Shown one piece after another: positions 25,761 through 34,789 of a stretch of 64,000 nucleotides of DNA. Position 1 is the first letter of the stretch. The number at the start of each line of letters is the position of its first letter. Source of the DNA: a bacterium (GTDB lineage Bacteria > Myxococcota_A > Bradymonadia > Bradymonadales > Bradymonadaceae); the NCBI GenBank assembly GCA_030427705.1, contig JAUIBR010000003.1, positions 186,001 through 250,000 of the forward strand, read 5' to 3'. A program made the position numbers and the translations under genes. Under the pieces are notes generated by a model. The model was not told where the DNA came from. It saw only the letters and a list, made by a program, of their open reading frames with translations, and did not search any database.

Positions 25761-26996
25761 TTGAAAACGCTGCATCGATTCCTCGCCATCTCTATCCTCG
25801 CTTTTCTTAGCTCGGCCAGTACATGCGACGACGGGCCTGATTTCGTCGACTCTTCGGGGGCGTCGGGTGTTCCCGGTTCACATCAAACCGGTGCACCTGG
25901 TACTGGCAAAGCGGATGACCCCACAAATACCGGCCAGAACACGACAGGCCAGCAAGAGCCAGGCACGAACACCGGAAACACAGGAAACACGGGGAATACA
26001 GGCGAGGAGCCGCAGACCGGCGCGAACGCACCAGCACTGACGATCCGGCTGGAGTGGACCCACACGATCGACCTCGATTTGCATGTGAAGAATGCCTCAG
26101 GTGAGGAGATCTACTATCGCAATCGTGAGTCGACCGATGGAGGGAAGTTCACAAAGGACGGCTGCCTCGCCACGCGCTGCGATGGCACTGAAGCCGCGAT
26201 CGAGGAAGTCCAGTGGCAGCGACGCGCGCCGGGCGGAACCTATGAAGTATGGGCGGTGAACTACGACGGTGAGGAAGCAGTTAACTTCAAGATCACCATC
26301 GAGGGCTCGGGCGTTTCAGAGACGTTCCAGGGCAGCGTTTCTGGCGCAGAGGGTGCCCGCTCCGATGTCTTTGCGTTCCAGGTCGAAGGCCGCAATTGCG
26401 ACGGTCAACCCAGCGCAGATGGCTCAGAGTGCATCGGTCGGTACCGCGGCACCTACTACTACGTAAGCAACGAGGCGGACTACAGCGGGGCAGACAACAC
26501 GACCCTTTTCGACGCTCAGTGCCGCCCACTGACCAGCGTGCCTGCTTCATTCTCGGACAGTGCCTGCATCGAAGGCACTGGTCGTTTGGATGACGGTCGC
26601 ATCGTGAACTACGCCAGTACCTGCAGCTGCGGGCGCCCATGCCCAACCGGCGGAACCGTGTGTTGGTCGGTCTTGGGCGACCGATATCCGTGGGGCAAAG
26701 GCACGCAGAATCTGCCATTGGAGCCGCTTCGTTCGTGGGCCGTCGACCGCTCGAACATTGCGATTGGAACCAATGTGTACGTACCTGATTGGGATGGCGT
26801 CCAGATCCCGCGAGTCGGCGAGCTGGGCGGATTCACGCATGATGGCTGCTTCAAAGCAGTGGACGTGGGAGGCGCCATCAACGGTCAGCGCTTCGATTTC
26901 TTCACAGGTACGCCGGAAATGTGGCGGGCGCTGGAGCGCGTGATTCCTTCGATGACGCCGGTTGAGGTGTACGTAAACGAGCCGAAGTGTAACTAG
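25761..26996 (+). CDS. exported protein with DUF2135-like and C-terminal 3D (MltA-type) domain
   Basis: TTG 25761 starts a 411-residue protein with a signal segment ending SSASTC; the lipobox is poor, so lipidation is uncertain. Residues about 30-90 are a low-complexity Gly/Asn/Thr linker (NTGNTGNTGNTGEEP). Residues about 95-200 contain LEWTHTIDLDLHVKNASGEE, the pattern of DUF2135-type beta-sandwiches. The C-terminal 100 residues form a 3D double-psi barrel (NIAIGTNVYVPDWDGV, then KAVDVGGAINGQRFDFFTG), where the Asp residues of MltA-like lytic transglycosylases are conserved. A role in peptidoglycan turnover is a reasonable inference. Confidence 0.78.
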   Translation: MKTLHRFLAISILAFLSSASTCDDGPDFVDSSGASGVPGSHQTGAPGTGKADDPTNTGQNTTGQQEPGTNTGNTGNTGNTGEEPQTGANAPALTIRLEWTHTIDLDLHVKNASGEEIYYRNRESTDGGKFTKDGCLATRCDGTEAAIEEVQWQRRAPGGTYEVWAVNYDGEEAVNFKITIEGSGVSETFQGSVSGAEGARSDVFAFQVEGRNCDGQPSADGSECIGRYRGTYYYVSNEADYSGADNTTLFDAQCRPLTSVPASFSDSACIEGTGRLDDGRIVNYASTCSCGRPCPTGGTVCWSVLGDRYPWGKGTQNLPLEPLRSWAVDRSNIAIGTNVYVPDWDGVQIPRVGELGGFTHDGCFKAVDVGGAINGQRFDFFTGTPEMWRALERVIPSMTPVEVYVNEPKCN

Positions 26997-27041
26997 GTTC
27001 TTGGTGCTTGGTTTTTGGTTTTTGGTTCTTGGTTCTTGGTC
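26996..27041. repeat. (CCAAGAA)n heptamer array, locus D
   Basis: Six consecutive heptamers of the TTCTTGG/TTTTTGG/TGCTTGG type start at the last base of the preceding stop codon. With locus E (27436-27468, opposite orientation) it brackets one small gene. Confidence 0.75.
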
Positions 27042-27063
27042 CGTGCTCCCCATATGATGGGGT

Positions 27064-27435
27064 ATGCACCCAAGTATGCGATTCTATTGTGAAGGTTGCC
27101 GGACTCACTTTGACGCCGAAGGCGATTGTCCCAACTGTGAGTTCGAAGTTCTTCTAGATCTAGAAGACGAGGACGTTCGTCTCTATCTGCAAGATCGAGA
27201 CGATGAATCCAAACGCAAACGCTACGCGCAAATGGTTGGCCTGTCTTGCGTTCTTTGCCTCCCCGTTCTGGTGCTGGCGTTCATGTATTGGCCCGAGCCT
27301 ACAAACAGATATGGCAGACGTTCAGGTGGTCTACCTATGGAGCTGATCCTATACGGAATCAGCGTTATGGCGGTGGCGTCTGTCTTGGTCGCAGTCTTCC
27401 CCCATAAACGAAGCATCCCGAAAGGTGGCTTCTAA
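27064..27435 (+). CDS. small zinc-ribbon membrane protein of unknown function
   Basis: The protein has 123 residues. An N-terminal zinc ribbon (FYCEGCRTHF, then CPNCEF) is followed by an acidic/basic helix (DEDVRLYLQDRDDESKRKRY) and two transmembrane helices (about 58-76 and 92-110). Myxococcota have many such zinc-ribbon membrane proteins, and I cannot assign a function. It is flanked on both sides by inverted heptamer arrays. Confidence 0.6.
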   Translation: MHPSMRFYCEGCRTHFDAEGDCPNCEFEVLLDLEDEDVRLYLQDRDDESKRKRYAQMVGLSCVLCLPVLVLAFMYWPEPTNRYGRRSGGLPMELILYGISVMAVASVLVAVFPHKRSIPKGGF

Positions 27436-27468
27436 GACCAAGAACCAAGAACCAAAAACCAAGAACCG
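27436..27468. repeat. (CCAAGAA)n heptamer array, locus E
   Basis: Four heptamers in CCAAGAA orientation start immediately after a stop codon and end two bases before the stop codon of the opposite-strand gene. It is the inverted counterpart of locus D across gene 27064-27435. Confidence 0.75.
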
Positions 27469-27469
27469 A

Positions 27470-28042
27470 CTACTTCCGAGTTTTAAACCGTCGATACGGC
27501 TCAAGAAGAACCTCGTGCCGCAACCCCTTCTCGCGCAGCTTAAGGTACGGTTTCGTGACTTTCCAAAACGCCTCGCTTAATCCCGGAACATAGGATGCGT
27601 TGTGGTTCTCGAGCATCTGGCAGTAATGTTCGGGTAACTCAAACTCGCGGGCACCGGTCGCGATGAGGTCGCGATAACGACGGGACGGAAGCAGACATGG
27701 TTTGGTGTAGCGGGACTTATAGACTTTGGCGGTCACAAGGCCCGAGCTTTCGGCAAGAACCTCCAGATCGAGCTTTGCGTAGTTCTCACTCTCCGAGAGG
27801 TTCAGTCGCTTAAAGTCTTTTGGTGTGATGTAGTAGAGGACGCCGTGAACCTCACAACCCGGCGCTTCTTCGACGCTCGCGAATGCAGGTTCTAAGTAGG
27901 GCATGACGCCAGGCTCGGTGAACCGCAGCTCGTAATCAGGTAGCACCGCGCGCTCCCACGAATACGGCTTCATCTTCCGCAAATCATAGAACACATGCGT
28001 GTTCAGATTCGCCCCAAATGCGAAGTACTTAACTAGCTCCAA
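27470..28042 (-). CDS. gamma-glutamylcyclotransferase family protein
   Basis: The protein starts with the family motif VKYFAFGANLN (phosphate-binding loop), keeps the central VHGVLYYITPKDFKRLNLSE region and has about 190 residues. Family members release 5-oxoproline from gamma-glutamyl peptides or amines. The start is uncertain: TTG 28042 (used here) lies outside the repeat, while TTG 28060 lies inside the heptamer array. No good ribosome site is seen. Confidence 0.75.
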   Translation of the reverse strand: MELVKYFAFGANLNTHVFYDLRKMKPYSWERAVLPDYELRFTEPGVMPYLEPAFASVEEAPGCEVHGVLYYITPKDFKRLNLSESENYAKLDLEVLAESSGLVTAKVYKSRYTKPCLLPSRRYRDLIATGAREFELPEHYCQMLENHNASYVPGLSEAFWKVTKPYLKLREKGLRHEVLLEPYRRFKTRK

Positions 28043-28048
28043 ACGACC

Positions 28049-28085
28049 GCCAAGAACCAAGAACCAAAACCAAGAACCAAGAACC
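28049..28085. repeat. (CCAAGAA)n heptamer array, locus F
   Basis: Five heptamers lie between the stop codon of the DUF1697 gene and the start of the cyclotransferase gene, both on the minus strand. Orientation is TTCTTGG on the coding strand. Confidence 0.75.
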
Positions 28086-28615
28086 TATAGGTTGTTGATC
28101 TTCAGCACACTATTGAAATTACGGCAGGTTACCGGTGCGCCGAATGCTCGGTCGAGGACCTTTGGTGTGATTTTCGAGTTTCCTGAGCCGTTTGGATAAT
28201 CGAGCCACACGGCATCACCAACCCGTTTCACCAACTCGCCGTTCTTGGCGTACTCGGAAATTGTGTCGATGGCTTCATCGGTCGCTGGAACGGATGAAAG
28301 CCCGATATGCACGAGCTTCGGGCGTTCGGATTCCGCATCGGGAAACGCGCCCCCGGCCGCGTACTCGGACCATTCGTCCTTGGTGCGCACGATGACATCG
28401 ACCTCAAAGCCAAAGTGCTTTTGCAGCGCCTCACTCATCGCAGACGCAACCGCCTCGGGCGCATCGTCAGTATCGATGAGCAAGTTCCCCGAAGCGATGT
28501 AGGTCTTGGGATTTTCGTAGCCGAGCGAGCCCGCTAACTCACGAAGCTCAGCCATGGGCACCTTTTTGTGCCCACCTACGTTGATCCCACGCAAAAGAAC
28601 AATGAGCCGCGCCAC
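28085..28615 (-). CDS. DUF1697 family protein
   Basis: A 176-residue cytoplasmic protein with the family's N-terminal signature LIVLLRGINVGGHKKVPMAE and TYIASGNLLIDTD, and the C-terminal ITPKVLDRAFGAPVTCRNFN. Function of the family is unknown. The GTG start shares its G with the stop codon of the upstream metal-binding lipoprotein gene (TAGTG), so the two are translationally coupled. Confidence 0.9.
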   Translation of the reverse strand: MARLIVLLRGINVGGHKKVPMAELRELAGSLGYENPKTYIASGNLLIDTDDAPEAVASAMSEALQKHFGFEVDVIVRTKDEWSEYAAGGAFPDAESERPKLVHIGLSSVPATDEAIDTISEYAKNGELVKRVGDAVWLDYPNGSGNSKITPKVLDRAFGAPVTCRNFNSVLKINNL

Positions 28616-28986
28616 TAATGTTTGTGGTCGCCGTGATCGTGATCGTGCCCGTCTTCACCGTGGTCATGGTCGTGATCAACAGGCTTATCGCCGTCAGCGG
28701 CTGGAGCTTCGCCGGCAGGCTTCTGCTTCAACATCATGTTGCAGATTGGGCATTTGCCGTCGCCTTTCTCGTCGCTCATGTAGTGAGCTGTTCCCATGTC
28801 GCAATACCACTTGCCTGCAGGAACTTCGGCGACGGGGATTGGCGGATCGACCTTTCCGGGGACATCTGCCTTGTCACCCTCAGGGGCTTTTTCGGCCGCT
28901 GCAGGTTCGTCTGTCTCTGGTTGCTCTGCAGGTTTTTGGTCACAGGCAACGGCGAATACTAAGAGAATAGCGAGAATGAACTTCAT
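28615..28986 (-). CDS. lipoprotein with heavy-metal-binding domain and His-rich tail
   Basis: ATG 28986 gives 123 residues. MKFILAILLVFAVAC is a lipoprotein signal. After a Glu/Ala/Pro linker there is a compact metal-binding domain WYCDMGTAHYMSDEKGDGKC, then PICNMML, close to the domain at the N-terminus of the CusB protein in this window. The last 20 residues consist of His, Asp, Glu and Gly (DHDHDHGEDGHDHDHGDHKH). Zinc, nickel or copper binding in the periplasm is likely; the specific metal cannot be read from the sequence. Confidence 0.82.
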   Translation of the reverse strand: MKFILAILLVFAVACDQKPAEQPETDEPAAAEKAPEGDKADVPGKVDPPIPVAEVPAGKWYCDMGTAHYMSDEKGDGKCPICNMMLKQKPAGEAPAADGDKPVDHDHDHGEDGHDHDHGDHKH

Positions 28987-29037
28987 ATCGGACCTCACCC
29001 GAAAAAGACCGAGCGAAGATACGTCATGAGCCGCGGT

Positions 29038-29505
29038 TCAAAAAGTCACATCTTGGTAAGGCTGATTCCACTGATCGACATTGTTCTCAGCCATGTCCTG
29101 CTCGCCAGCCAGCGCCAATGAGGTCGCCAGGGATACCAGGAAGACACCGGACAGAACCAGATTTCGCAGCCAATTGCGTTTGATCTTGCTGAACGACAAT
29201 ACCAGAAGGCTGAAGAATCCAGCCGCGACCGAGAATCCACCCCATTCGAAGTAGTGCACTTCCGTGGCCAGAAAGATCCCCAGAATATAGCCCGTCAGCA
29301 GGCCACACAGCACCGTCCCCGAGACCATGAATCTGCGCGATTCGATGATCTTGTGACCAAACAAAATCAGCGTCAGGGTCGAGATTGTGACCCCATAAAT
29401 CATGTAGTCAGCTGGGTTAGTCTGGACGTTCATCATGTGCATGCATGCGAACGCGGAGCTCGGAAGTAGGGTGGCGAGTAGGGCGGGGATGGCTAGCTTT
29501 TTCAT
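29038..29505 (-). CDS. polytopic membrane protein with Met/His-rich mature N-terminus
   Basis: ATG 29505 gives 155 residues: a signal peptide (MKKLAIPALLATLLPSSAFA) and then CMHMMNVQ at the new N-terminus. Four hydrophobic helices follow, at about 32-50, 60-80, 88-105 and 112-132. A CMHMM start suggests a copper-type ligand set, and the next gene on the strand is a metal-binding lipoprotein 51 bases away. No family recognised; a metal-related role is inference. Confidence 0.65.
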   Translation of the reverse strand: MKKLAIPALLATLLPSSAFACMHMMNVQTNPADYMIYGVTISTLTLILFGHKIIESRRFMVSGTVLCGLLTGYILGIFLATEVHYFEWGGFSVAAGFFSLLVLSFSKIKRNWLRNLVLSGVFLVSLATSLALAGEQDMAENNVDQWNQPYQDVTF

Positions 29506-29586
29506 GTTGGGTCCTCTGCTGATTTGTCGCACTATGACGGCGACGTGGGTAACCCGTCTGAACCCCATATGAATTCCATGTGAAAA

Positions 29587-29859
29587 ATGCCAACTGTTCG
29601 ATTTACACGACATTTGAAGCGATTTTTTCCCGACCTTGAAGAGGTCGAGGTTCAGGCGACCAATGTATGCGAGGTCATCGATGCGCTTGAGGGGCGCTTT
29701 GAGGGCATGCGGGGTTACGTGCTCGACGATGCGGGCGCGGTGCGAAAACACGTCAACATCTTCATTAACAACGACATGATCAAAGACCGTCAGGGGTTGT
29801 CCGACGCCGTAACGTCAGATGATGAGGTCTTCATCATGCAGGCACTTTCGGGAGGATAA
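29587..29859 (+). CDS. MoaD/ThiS-like small sulfur-carrier-type protein
   Basis: A 90-residue beta-grasp protein: PTVRFTRHLKRFFPDLEEVE at the N-terminus, VNIFINNDMI in the middle and EVFIMQALSGG at the end. The C-terminal Gly-Gly is the site of adenylation and thiocarboxylation in MoaD, ThiS and CysO. No MoaE, ThiF or ThiG gene is near. The stop is two bases before the start of a beta-propeller gene, a pairing I recall from many other genomes but whose function is not known to me. Confidence 0.85.
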   Translation: MPTVRFTRHLKRFFPDLEEVEVQATNVCEVIDALEGRFEGMRGYVLDDAGAVRKHVNIFINNDMIKDRQGLSDAVTSDDEVFIMQALSGG

Positions 29860-29861
29860 CG

Positions 29862-30941
29862 ATGGGTGAGCATGTGCTCGTTGGAACGCGCAAGGGGTTG
29901 TTCGCGTTACAGCAAAACGGCAGCGGGTGGGAGTCCGAGCTACTTGGATTTTTGGGCGCGCCTGTGACGATCGCGAAGTACGACGCGCGACATAAGACCA
30001 TCTGGGCGTGTTTGGACCATGGCCACTGGGGCTGCAAGCTGTCACGCTCGCGCGACTTTGGCAAAACCTGGGAAGAGGTCGACGCGCCTAAATACGACGA
30101 AGGCCTCGAGATCAAACCTGGTGTTCCAGCAACGACCCGACTGCTTTGGTCGATGGCGTTTGCAGGGGATGACCAACCCAACACGATGTATATCGGCACC
30201 GAACCTGGAGGTCTCTTCCGTTCGGATGATGGGGGGGATTCGTGGCAGTTGGTCGAGAGCCTGTGGAATGACCCGGATCGCCCCGATAAGTGGTTCGGCG
30301 GTGGACGCGACCATCCAGCGATCCACTCCATCATCATCGATCCCGATGACAGCAATCACATCTTTATCTCGATTAGCTGCGCCGGTACCTACGAAACCGC
30401 GGACGGCGGAAAGTCATGGGAAGTCCGCAATAATGGCTTGCGCGCGGACTTCTTGCCCGACCCCGCATCTTCAGTGGGCCAAGACCCACACCTTGTCGTC
30501 GCATCGCCGCAAAACCTTGACATAATGTGGCAACAAAACCACTGCGGCGTCTACCAGTCCAGCGATGCTGGTAAGAACTGGACCGACGTCTCCAACGATG
30601 TCGTGCACTTCGGTTTTGCCGTCGCCGTCTCGCCGTCCGACCCAAATCGCGCCTGGGTGATTCCGGGCATCAGCGATGAATGCCGTACCGCAATCGATGG
30701 CGCACTTTATGTGGCGCGAACGGACGATATGGGGAAGACGTGGACCGACTATCGTGCTGGACTTCCACAGGAAAATTGTTACGACATCGCATATCGACAT
30801 CCGCTGGATGTTAGCGAAAAGACATTGGTTTTCGGTACGACCACTGGTAATATCTTCGCTTCAAATGACGACGGCGAGAATTGGGCCACGGTGGGAAACA
30901 GTTTCCCTCCAGTTTACTCCGTGGAATTCGCCACCTGGTGA
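29862..30941 (+). CDS. BNR/sialidase-like beta-propeller protein
   Basis: A 359-residue cytoplasmic protein (no signal peptide) with repeated Asp boxes: SRDFGKTWEE, RSDDGGDSWQ, TADGGKSWEV, SSDAGKNWTD, RTDDMGKTWTD, ASNDDGENWATV. It starts VLVGTRKGLFALQQ. Sialidase catalytic Arg and Tyr positions are not evident, so the family name exo-alpha-sialidase is probably misleading. Tight coupling to a MoaD-like gene on one side and an AAC(3)-like gene on the other suggests one functional unit. Confidence 0.82.
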   Translation: MGEHVLVGTRKGLFALQQNGSGWESELLGFLGAPVTIAKYDARHKTIWACLDHGHWGCKLSRSRDFGKTWEEVDAPKYDEGLEIKPGVPATTRLLWSMAFAGDDQPNTMYIGTEPGGLFRSDDGGDSWQLVESLWNDPDRPDKWFGGGRDHPAIHSIIIDPDDSNHIFISISCAGTYETADGGKSWEVRNNGLRADFLPDPASSVGQDPHLVVASPQNLDIMWQQNHCGVYQSSDAGKNWTDVSNDVVHFGFAVAVSPSDPNRAWVIPGISDECRTAIDGALYVARTDDMGKTWTDYRAGLPQENCYDIAYRHPLDVSEKTLVFGTTTGNIFASNDDGENWATVGNSFPPVYSVEFATW

Positions 30942-30944
30942 TTG

Positions 30945-31769
30945 ATGAGTGACGAACCGGATTGGGGTTACCTTTCCAAGACGCTCGATCCTGTGACGGT
31001 CGAGACGCTTGTTCGGGATCTACAGAGTTTGGGAGTTGAACGCGATTCGACCGTTCTAGTGCATTGCTCGCTCAGCAGTTTGGGATGGGTGTGCGGTGGT
31101 GCGGTCGCGGTGATTCAAGCGTTGATGGAGGTGGTATGCGATGGCAACATCGTTATGCCCACTCACAGTGCCGACCTCTCGGAGCCATCGTTTTGGGAGA
31201 ATCCGCCAGTTCCTGAAACGTGGTGGAAGATCATCCGGGAAACCATGCCAGCTTTTGACGTGGATATGACCCCGACTCGTATGATGGGTGCAGTGGCCGA
31301 GGCATTCCGGCACCATCCGCAGGTCAGACGCAGCAATCACCCTGAATTGTCATTTGCCGCATGGGGCCCAAACCGCGATTTCATTGTCGACCATCACGAG
31401 CTCGACTATGCGATGGGCGAAGGTAGCCCACTCGCGAAGGTCTACGATCTAGGCGGGTTCGTGCTTCTACTCGGTGTCGGGTACGACAAGAGCACGTCAA
31501 TGCACTTGGCTGAGTATCGCAGCGTCTGGGGCAGCGAGAATCCCGCGCGGCGCGGCGCACCGATCATGGTGGATGGCGAGCGGGTTTGGCAGGAGTACGA
31601 CGATATCGAATCCGATTCATCCGACTTCGCCGAGATCGGTCGAGCCTATGAAAAAGGTCATGGTGGCGGCGTCCGAAAGGGCATCGTCGGTGCGGCAGAC
31701 GCGAGGCTCTGCTCACAACCCTGCATGGTCAATTTTGCCGTGGATTGGATGAATAAGAACCGCGCCTAG
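30945..31769 (+). CDS. AAC(3)-family N-acetyltransferase
   Basis: ATG 30945 gives 274 residues. The fold markers of aminoglycoside 3-N-acetyltransferases are present: [62 protein letters not shown], and [18 protein letters not shown] (catalytic His in the last). Acetyl-CoA-dependent acetylation of an amine is expected. In an environmental chromosome and this operon the natural substrate need not be an antibiotic. The stop overlaps that of the convergent PilZ gene by four bases (CTAG). Confidence 0.9.
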   Translation: MSDEPDWGYLSKTLDPVTVETLVRDLQSLGVERDSTVLVHCSLSSLGWVCGGAVAVIQALMEVVCDGNIVMPTHSADLSEPSFWENPPVPETWWKIIRETMPAFDVDMTPTRMMGAVAEAFRHHPQVRRSNHPELSFAAWGPNRDFIVDHHELDYAMGEGSPLAKVYDLGGFVLLLGVGYDKSTSMHLAEYRSVWGSENPARRGAPIMVDGERVWQEYDDIESDSSDFAEIGRAYEKGHGGGVRKGIVGAADARLCSQPCMVNFAVDWMNKNRA

Positions 31770-32143
31770 AACTCGGCGGGTTCCAGACCTTCGGCCTTAC
31801 GCCGCTTGGCAATCTCGTCGATCAGCTCTTTGCTCTCGGCAGTTAGACGCGTAAACGCGACGCCCATGCCCATTTGACCAGGCGTTTCATCCACACGAAC
31901 AACCTCACCTTCGCCTTCGACCGTCTCGAAATCGTCCAAGATAACCGAGAACTTCAGGTTCACTTTCGTGCCAACAGGCAGAGGGTTCTTCGACCGGATG
32001 AACACGCCACCGTGCGAGATATTCGTCACGTATTCGGCGATGAATTCTTCGATGCTCTCGAACTCTTGATTGATTTGGGCCCGCCGGTGTTGACGCAGGT
32101 CGTCGTCGTTCTCGATTGAGCTTGGCTGGGGATCGTCGCTCAT
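31766..32143 (-). CDS. PilZ-domain protein (TIGR02266-like)
   Basis: The 125-residue protein has the PilZ core: [11 protein letters not shown] (RxxxR-like c-di-GMP loop), [20 protein letters not shown] (D/NxSxxG motif as NISHGG) and [13 protein letters not shown]. The short single-domain form is common in Myxococcota. It probably binds c-di-GMP, and a diguanylate cyclase is encoded at 46363-47697. The RHRRA arrangement has Arg at both key places. Confidence 0.85.
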   Translation of the reverse strand: MSDDPQPSSIENDDDLRQHRRAQINQEFESIEEFIAEYVTNISHGGVFIRSKNPLPVGTKVNLKFSVILDDFETVEGEGEVVRVDETPGQMGMGVAFTRLTAESKELIDEIAKRRKAEGLEPAEF

Positions 32144-32183
32144 GGGCGTTGCGCCTCCGGAAATTGTTTCCAATTCTCAGATC

Positions 32184-33128
32184 TTACTTCGAATGAGGAA
32201 TCCCGGTCAACGCGTCTAGGCCTGATGCCAGATTGAGGTTCTGCATGCATTGCGTGGCAGCGCCTTTCAGTAGGTTGTCCAAGGTGGTGTTAAGCACCAG
32301 CCGTCGGCGGTTTGGGTCAAACGCGTTTGCCTCACCAAGACCGCCAATCGTCAGGGTATGCTTGCCCATATTGTCCCGCACACGGGGCGCTTCATCGGCG
32401 ACGTTGATCAACGGATGTCCGGTGTATGCTTCAATAAGCTTCGATTTGACATCACCTACGCCCAAGCCTTCTTTCAGCGTCATCGTGATCGTCAAGCAGA
32501 TGCCCTGAAAGAACGGAGCCACGTGCGGCATGAAGTTCACCGCATGCTGAAGATGGTGGCTAACTTCCTTCTCGTGCGTGTGCTGAGTCGGGGCGTACGG
32601 GATCAGGTTATCGCGCAGGACGTCTGGGTCGTTCTTCTCGCTAGGAGTCGTTCCCGCGCCGCTAAAACCCGACACGCCAAACACGGTCGCCGGTCCATCC
32701 AGTAGATCGGTGATCGGCCACAGCGTCGCCATCATCCCGGTCGCGTAACAGCCCGGGTTTGCAATGCGCTTCGACGCTTTGATTTCGTAGGCATTGCGCT
32801 CGGCAAAGCCATGTACCCAGCCGTCATCAAAACGGTGGTCGCTACTCAGATCCACGATCAATGTTTCTGGCGAGATGGCTTCAACCCAGGGAGCACTAAG
32901 ACGGTTTGGGAGCGCCAATACCCACGCATCGACCTCCCGACTCGAAAGGTCTTCAGGCGCAAGATTCTCGATGACCAAATCTGACGAGGTCTCAAAATGG
33001 TCACGCGCACGCTTGCCCTCCAGCTTTCTGGAAGATAACGCCGCCAACTCAAACTCTGGGTGCGACTCCACCAACTTGATCAGCTCGCCGCCCGTGTATC
33101 CCCTCGCCCCAATCAGTCCAATCTTCAT
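32184..33128 (-). CDS. argC: N-acetyl-gamma-glutamyl-phosphate reductase
   Basis: ATG 33128 gives 314 residues. [20 protein letters not shown] is the NADP-binding start, [10 protein letters not shown] and [17 protein letters not shown] hold the catalytic Cys, and [11 protein letters not shown] holds the catalytic His. It reduces N-acetylglutamyl phosphate to the semialdehyde in arginine synthesis. A longer frame upstream is encoded by the hairpin array and is not believable. It is divergent from argG and the rest of the arginine genes. Confidence 0.95.
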   Translation of the reverse strand: MKIGLIGARGYTGGELIKLVESHPEFELAALSSRKLEGKRARDHFETSSDLVIENLAPEDLSSREVDAWVLALPNRLSAPWVEAISPETLIVDLSSDHRFDDGWVHGFAERNAYEIKASKRIANPGCYATGMMATLWPITDLLDGPATVFGVSGFSGAGTTPSEKNDPDVLRDNLIPYAPTQHTHEKEVSHHLQHAVNFMPHVAPFFQGICLTITMTLKEGLGVGDVKSKLIEAYTGHPLINVADEAPRVRDNMGKHTLTIGGLGEANAFDPNRRRLVLNTTLDNLLKGAATQCMQNLNLASGLDALTGIPHSK

Positions 33129-33167
33129 CGCCACTCCTAGAACTGTCGGGCGCACACTACACACGAC

Positions 33168-33535
33168 GGCCAAGCGAGGCCAGCCCGAAGGGCGAGCGCC
33201 CCCAGCGAGGCCGAAGGCGAGCGCCCCAGCGAAGCCGAAGGCGAGCGCCCCAGCGAAGCCGAAGGCGAGCGCCCCAGCGAAGCCGAAGGCGAGCGCCCCC
33301 AGCGCGAAGCGCGACGCCAGCGAAGCCGAAGGCGAGCGCCCCCAGCGAAGCGCCCCCAGCGAAGCCGAAGGCGAGCGCCCCCAGCGAAGCGCCCCCAGCG
33401 AAGCCGAAGGCGAGCGCCCCCAGCGAAGCGACGCCAGCGAAGCCGAAGGCGAGCGACGCCAGCCCGAAGGGCGACGCCAGCGCGAAGCGCGACGCCAGCG
33501 AGCAACGCGAGCGTTCCGGTTGACACGGTGCGTCA
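33168..33535. repeat. mini-hairpin repeat array between argC and argG
   Basis: A core unit of about 24 bases (AGCGAAGCCGAAGGCGAGCG plus CCCC) repeats, with hairpins GCC-GAA-GGC, GCGC-GAA-GCGC and CCC-GAA-GGG and spacers GAGCGCCCC or GACGCCA. Because 24 is a multiple of three it stays open in several frames and lengthens the argC and argG frames artificially. It occupies most of the 466-base divergent region, so both arginine promoters must lie in or beside it; only 33536-33594 and 33129-33167 are free of it. Confidence 0.8.
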
Positions 33536-33594
33536 AACTGCTAGCTTGCGCGCCACTCGCGCGAACGCGAGTTTTGATGCGCTCCGGAGCTGTA

Positions 33595-34782
33595 ATGAAA
33601 GAGAAAGTAGTTGTCGCGTTTTCAGGTGGTTTGGACACGTCGTTCTGTGTGCCTTACCTCATCGAGCAAGGATACGACGTTGTCACAGCGTTCTGTGACA
33701 CCGGCGGAGTAGACGACGAAGAGCGTCAATACATCGAAGACCGCGCAAAAGAGCTCGGCGCGATCGAACACTACAATATGGACGCCGCCCAAGAGATTTG
33801 GGACGAGGTTGTCGTTCCGCTCACCAAAGCTGGCGCGTTCTATCAAGACCAATACCCACTGCTTTGCTCGGACCGATACCTCATTGTCCGCAAGTCGCTC
33901 GAGATCTGCGACAAGCTGGGAACCAAGCACTTTGCGCATGGTTGCACGGGGATGGGCAACGACCAGGTCCGCTTCGACCTCACGGTTCAGGCACTTGGCG
34001 ACTACAATATCATCGCGCCAATTCGCGAGATTCAGCGCGATGTCGGAAACGTCCGTGAGTACGAGCAAGAGTACCTGAAAGAGCGCGGCTTCGATGTCCG
34101 CGCGAAGACCAGCCAGTACACGATCAACGAGAATCTGCTTGGCGTTACGGTGTCGGGCTCTGAAGTCGACGACTGGAAGACGCCAAGCGAGGCGACCTAT
34201 CAGCTGACGGCGAAGCCCGCCGACTGGCCAAGCACTCCCGCTCAGGCGCGCATCACCTTCGAACAAGGTGTGCCGGTTGCCGTTAACGGTGAGCGAGTTA
34301 GCGGCCCTGAGCTGCTTCAGAAACTGAACTCCACGTTTGGTCCATACGGCGTTGGCCGTGGCATGTACACGGGTGACACGACGATCGGTCTTAAAGGTCG
34401 CATCGTCTACGAAGCGCCGGGTCTGACGGCTCTCTTCACCGCACACCGAGCGCTCGAAGAAGCCGTGCTGACCAATCGTCAGAACCGCTTCAAGCCGTTC
34501 GTGGCCGACAAATGGGTTGAGCTCGTCTACGAAGGTTTCTTCTATGACCCGCTTAAGACCGACTTGGAAGCGTACCTCGATTCGTCGCAGACGCGCGTCA
34601 CGGGTGAAGTCACGCTGTTCAGCGACGGTGGTCTTGTCCACGCGGGCGACGTGAACTCCGAGTTCATCCTTCGCAATAAGGGCGCAACATACGCGCAATC
34701 GGCCGACTGGGGCGTCGCAGAAGCAGAAGGCTTCATCAAGCTCTTCGGCATGAGCTCTGGACTTTGGGCAAAGCACAAGTAG
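33595..34782 (+). CDS. argG: argininosuccinate synthase
   Basis: ATG 33595, with GGAG seven bases before it, gives 395 residues. The PP-loop [15 protein letters not shown], then [27 protein letters not shown] and [12 protein letters not shown] are diagnostic. It joins citrulline and aspartate. In the route implied here citrulline comes from N-acetylcitrulline. The gene starts an operon with short gaps (7 and 3 bases) to the next two genes. Confidence 0.95.
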   Translation: MKEKVVVAFSGGLDTSFCVPYLIEQGYDVVTAFCDTGGVDDEERQYIEDRAKELGAIEHYNMDAAQEIWDEVVVPLTKAGAFYQDQYPLLCSDRYLIVRKSLEICDKLGTKHFAHGCTGMGNDQVRFDLTVQALGDYNIIAPIREIQRDVGNVREYEQEYLKERGFDVRAKTSQYTINENLLGVTVSGSEVDDWKTPSEATYQLTAKPADWPSTPAQARITFEQGVPVAVNGERVSGPELLQKLNSTFGPYGVGRGMYTGDTTIGLKGRIVYEAPGLTALFTAHRALEEAVLTNRQNRFKPFVADKWVELVYEGFFYDPLKTDLEAYLDSSQTRVTGEVTLFSDGGLVHAGDVNSEFILRNKGATYAQSADWGVAEAEGFIKLFGMSSGLWAKHK

Positions 34783-34789
34783 GTCGATC

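Noticed and set aside
32794-33594. Long N-terminal extension of argG, and a matching one of argC on the other strand
   Set aside because: The extra residues come from the hairpin array, and both proteins start at family-typical positions with normal length.
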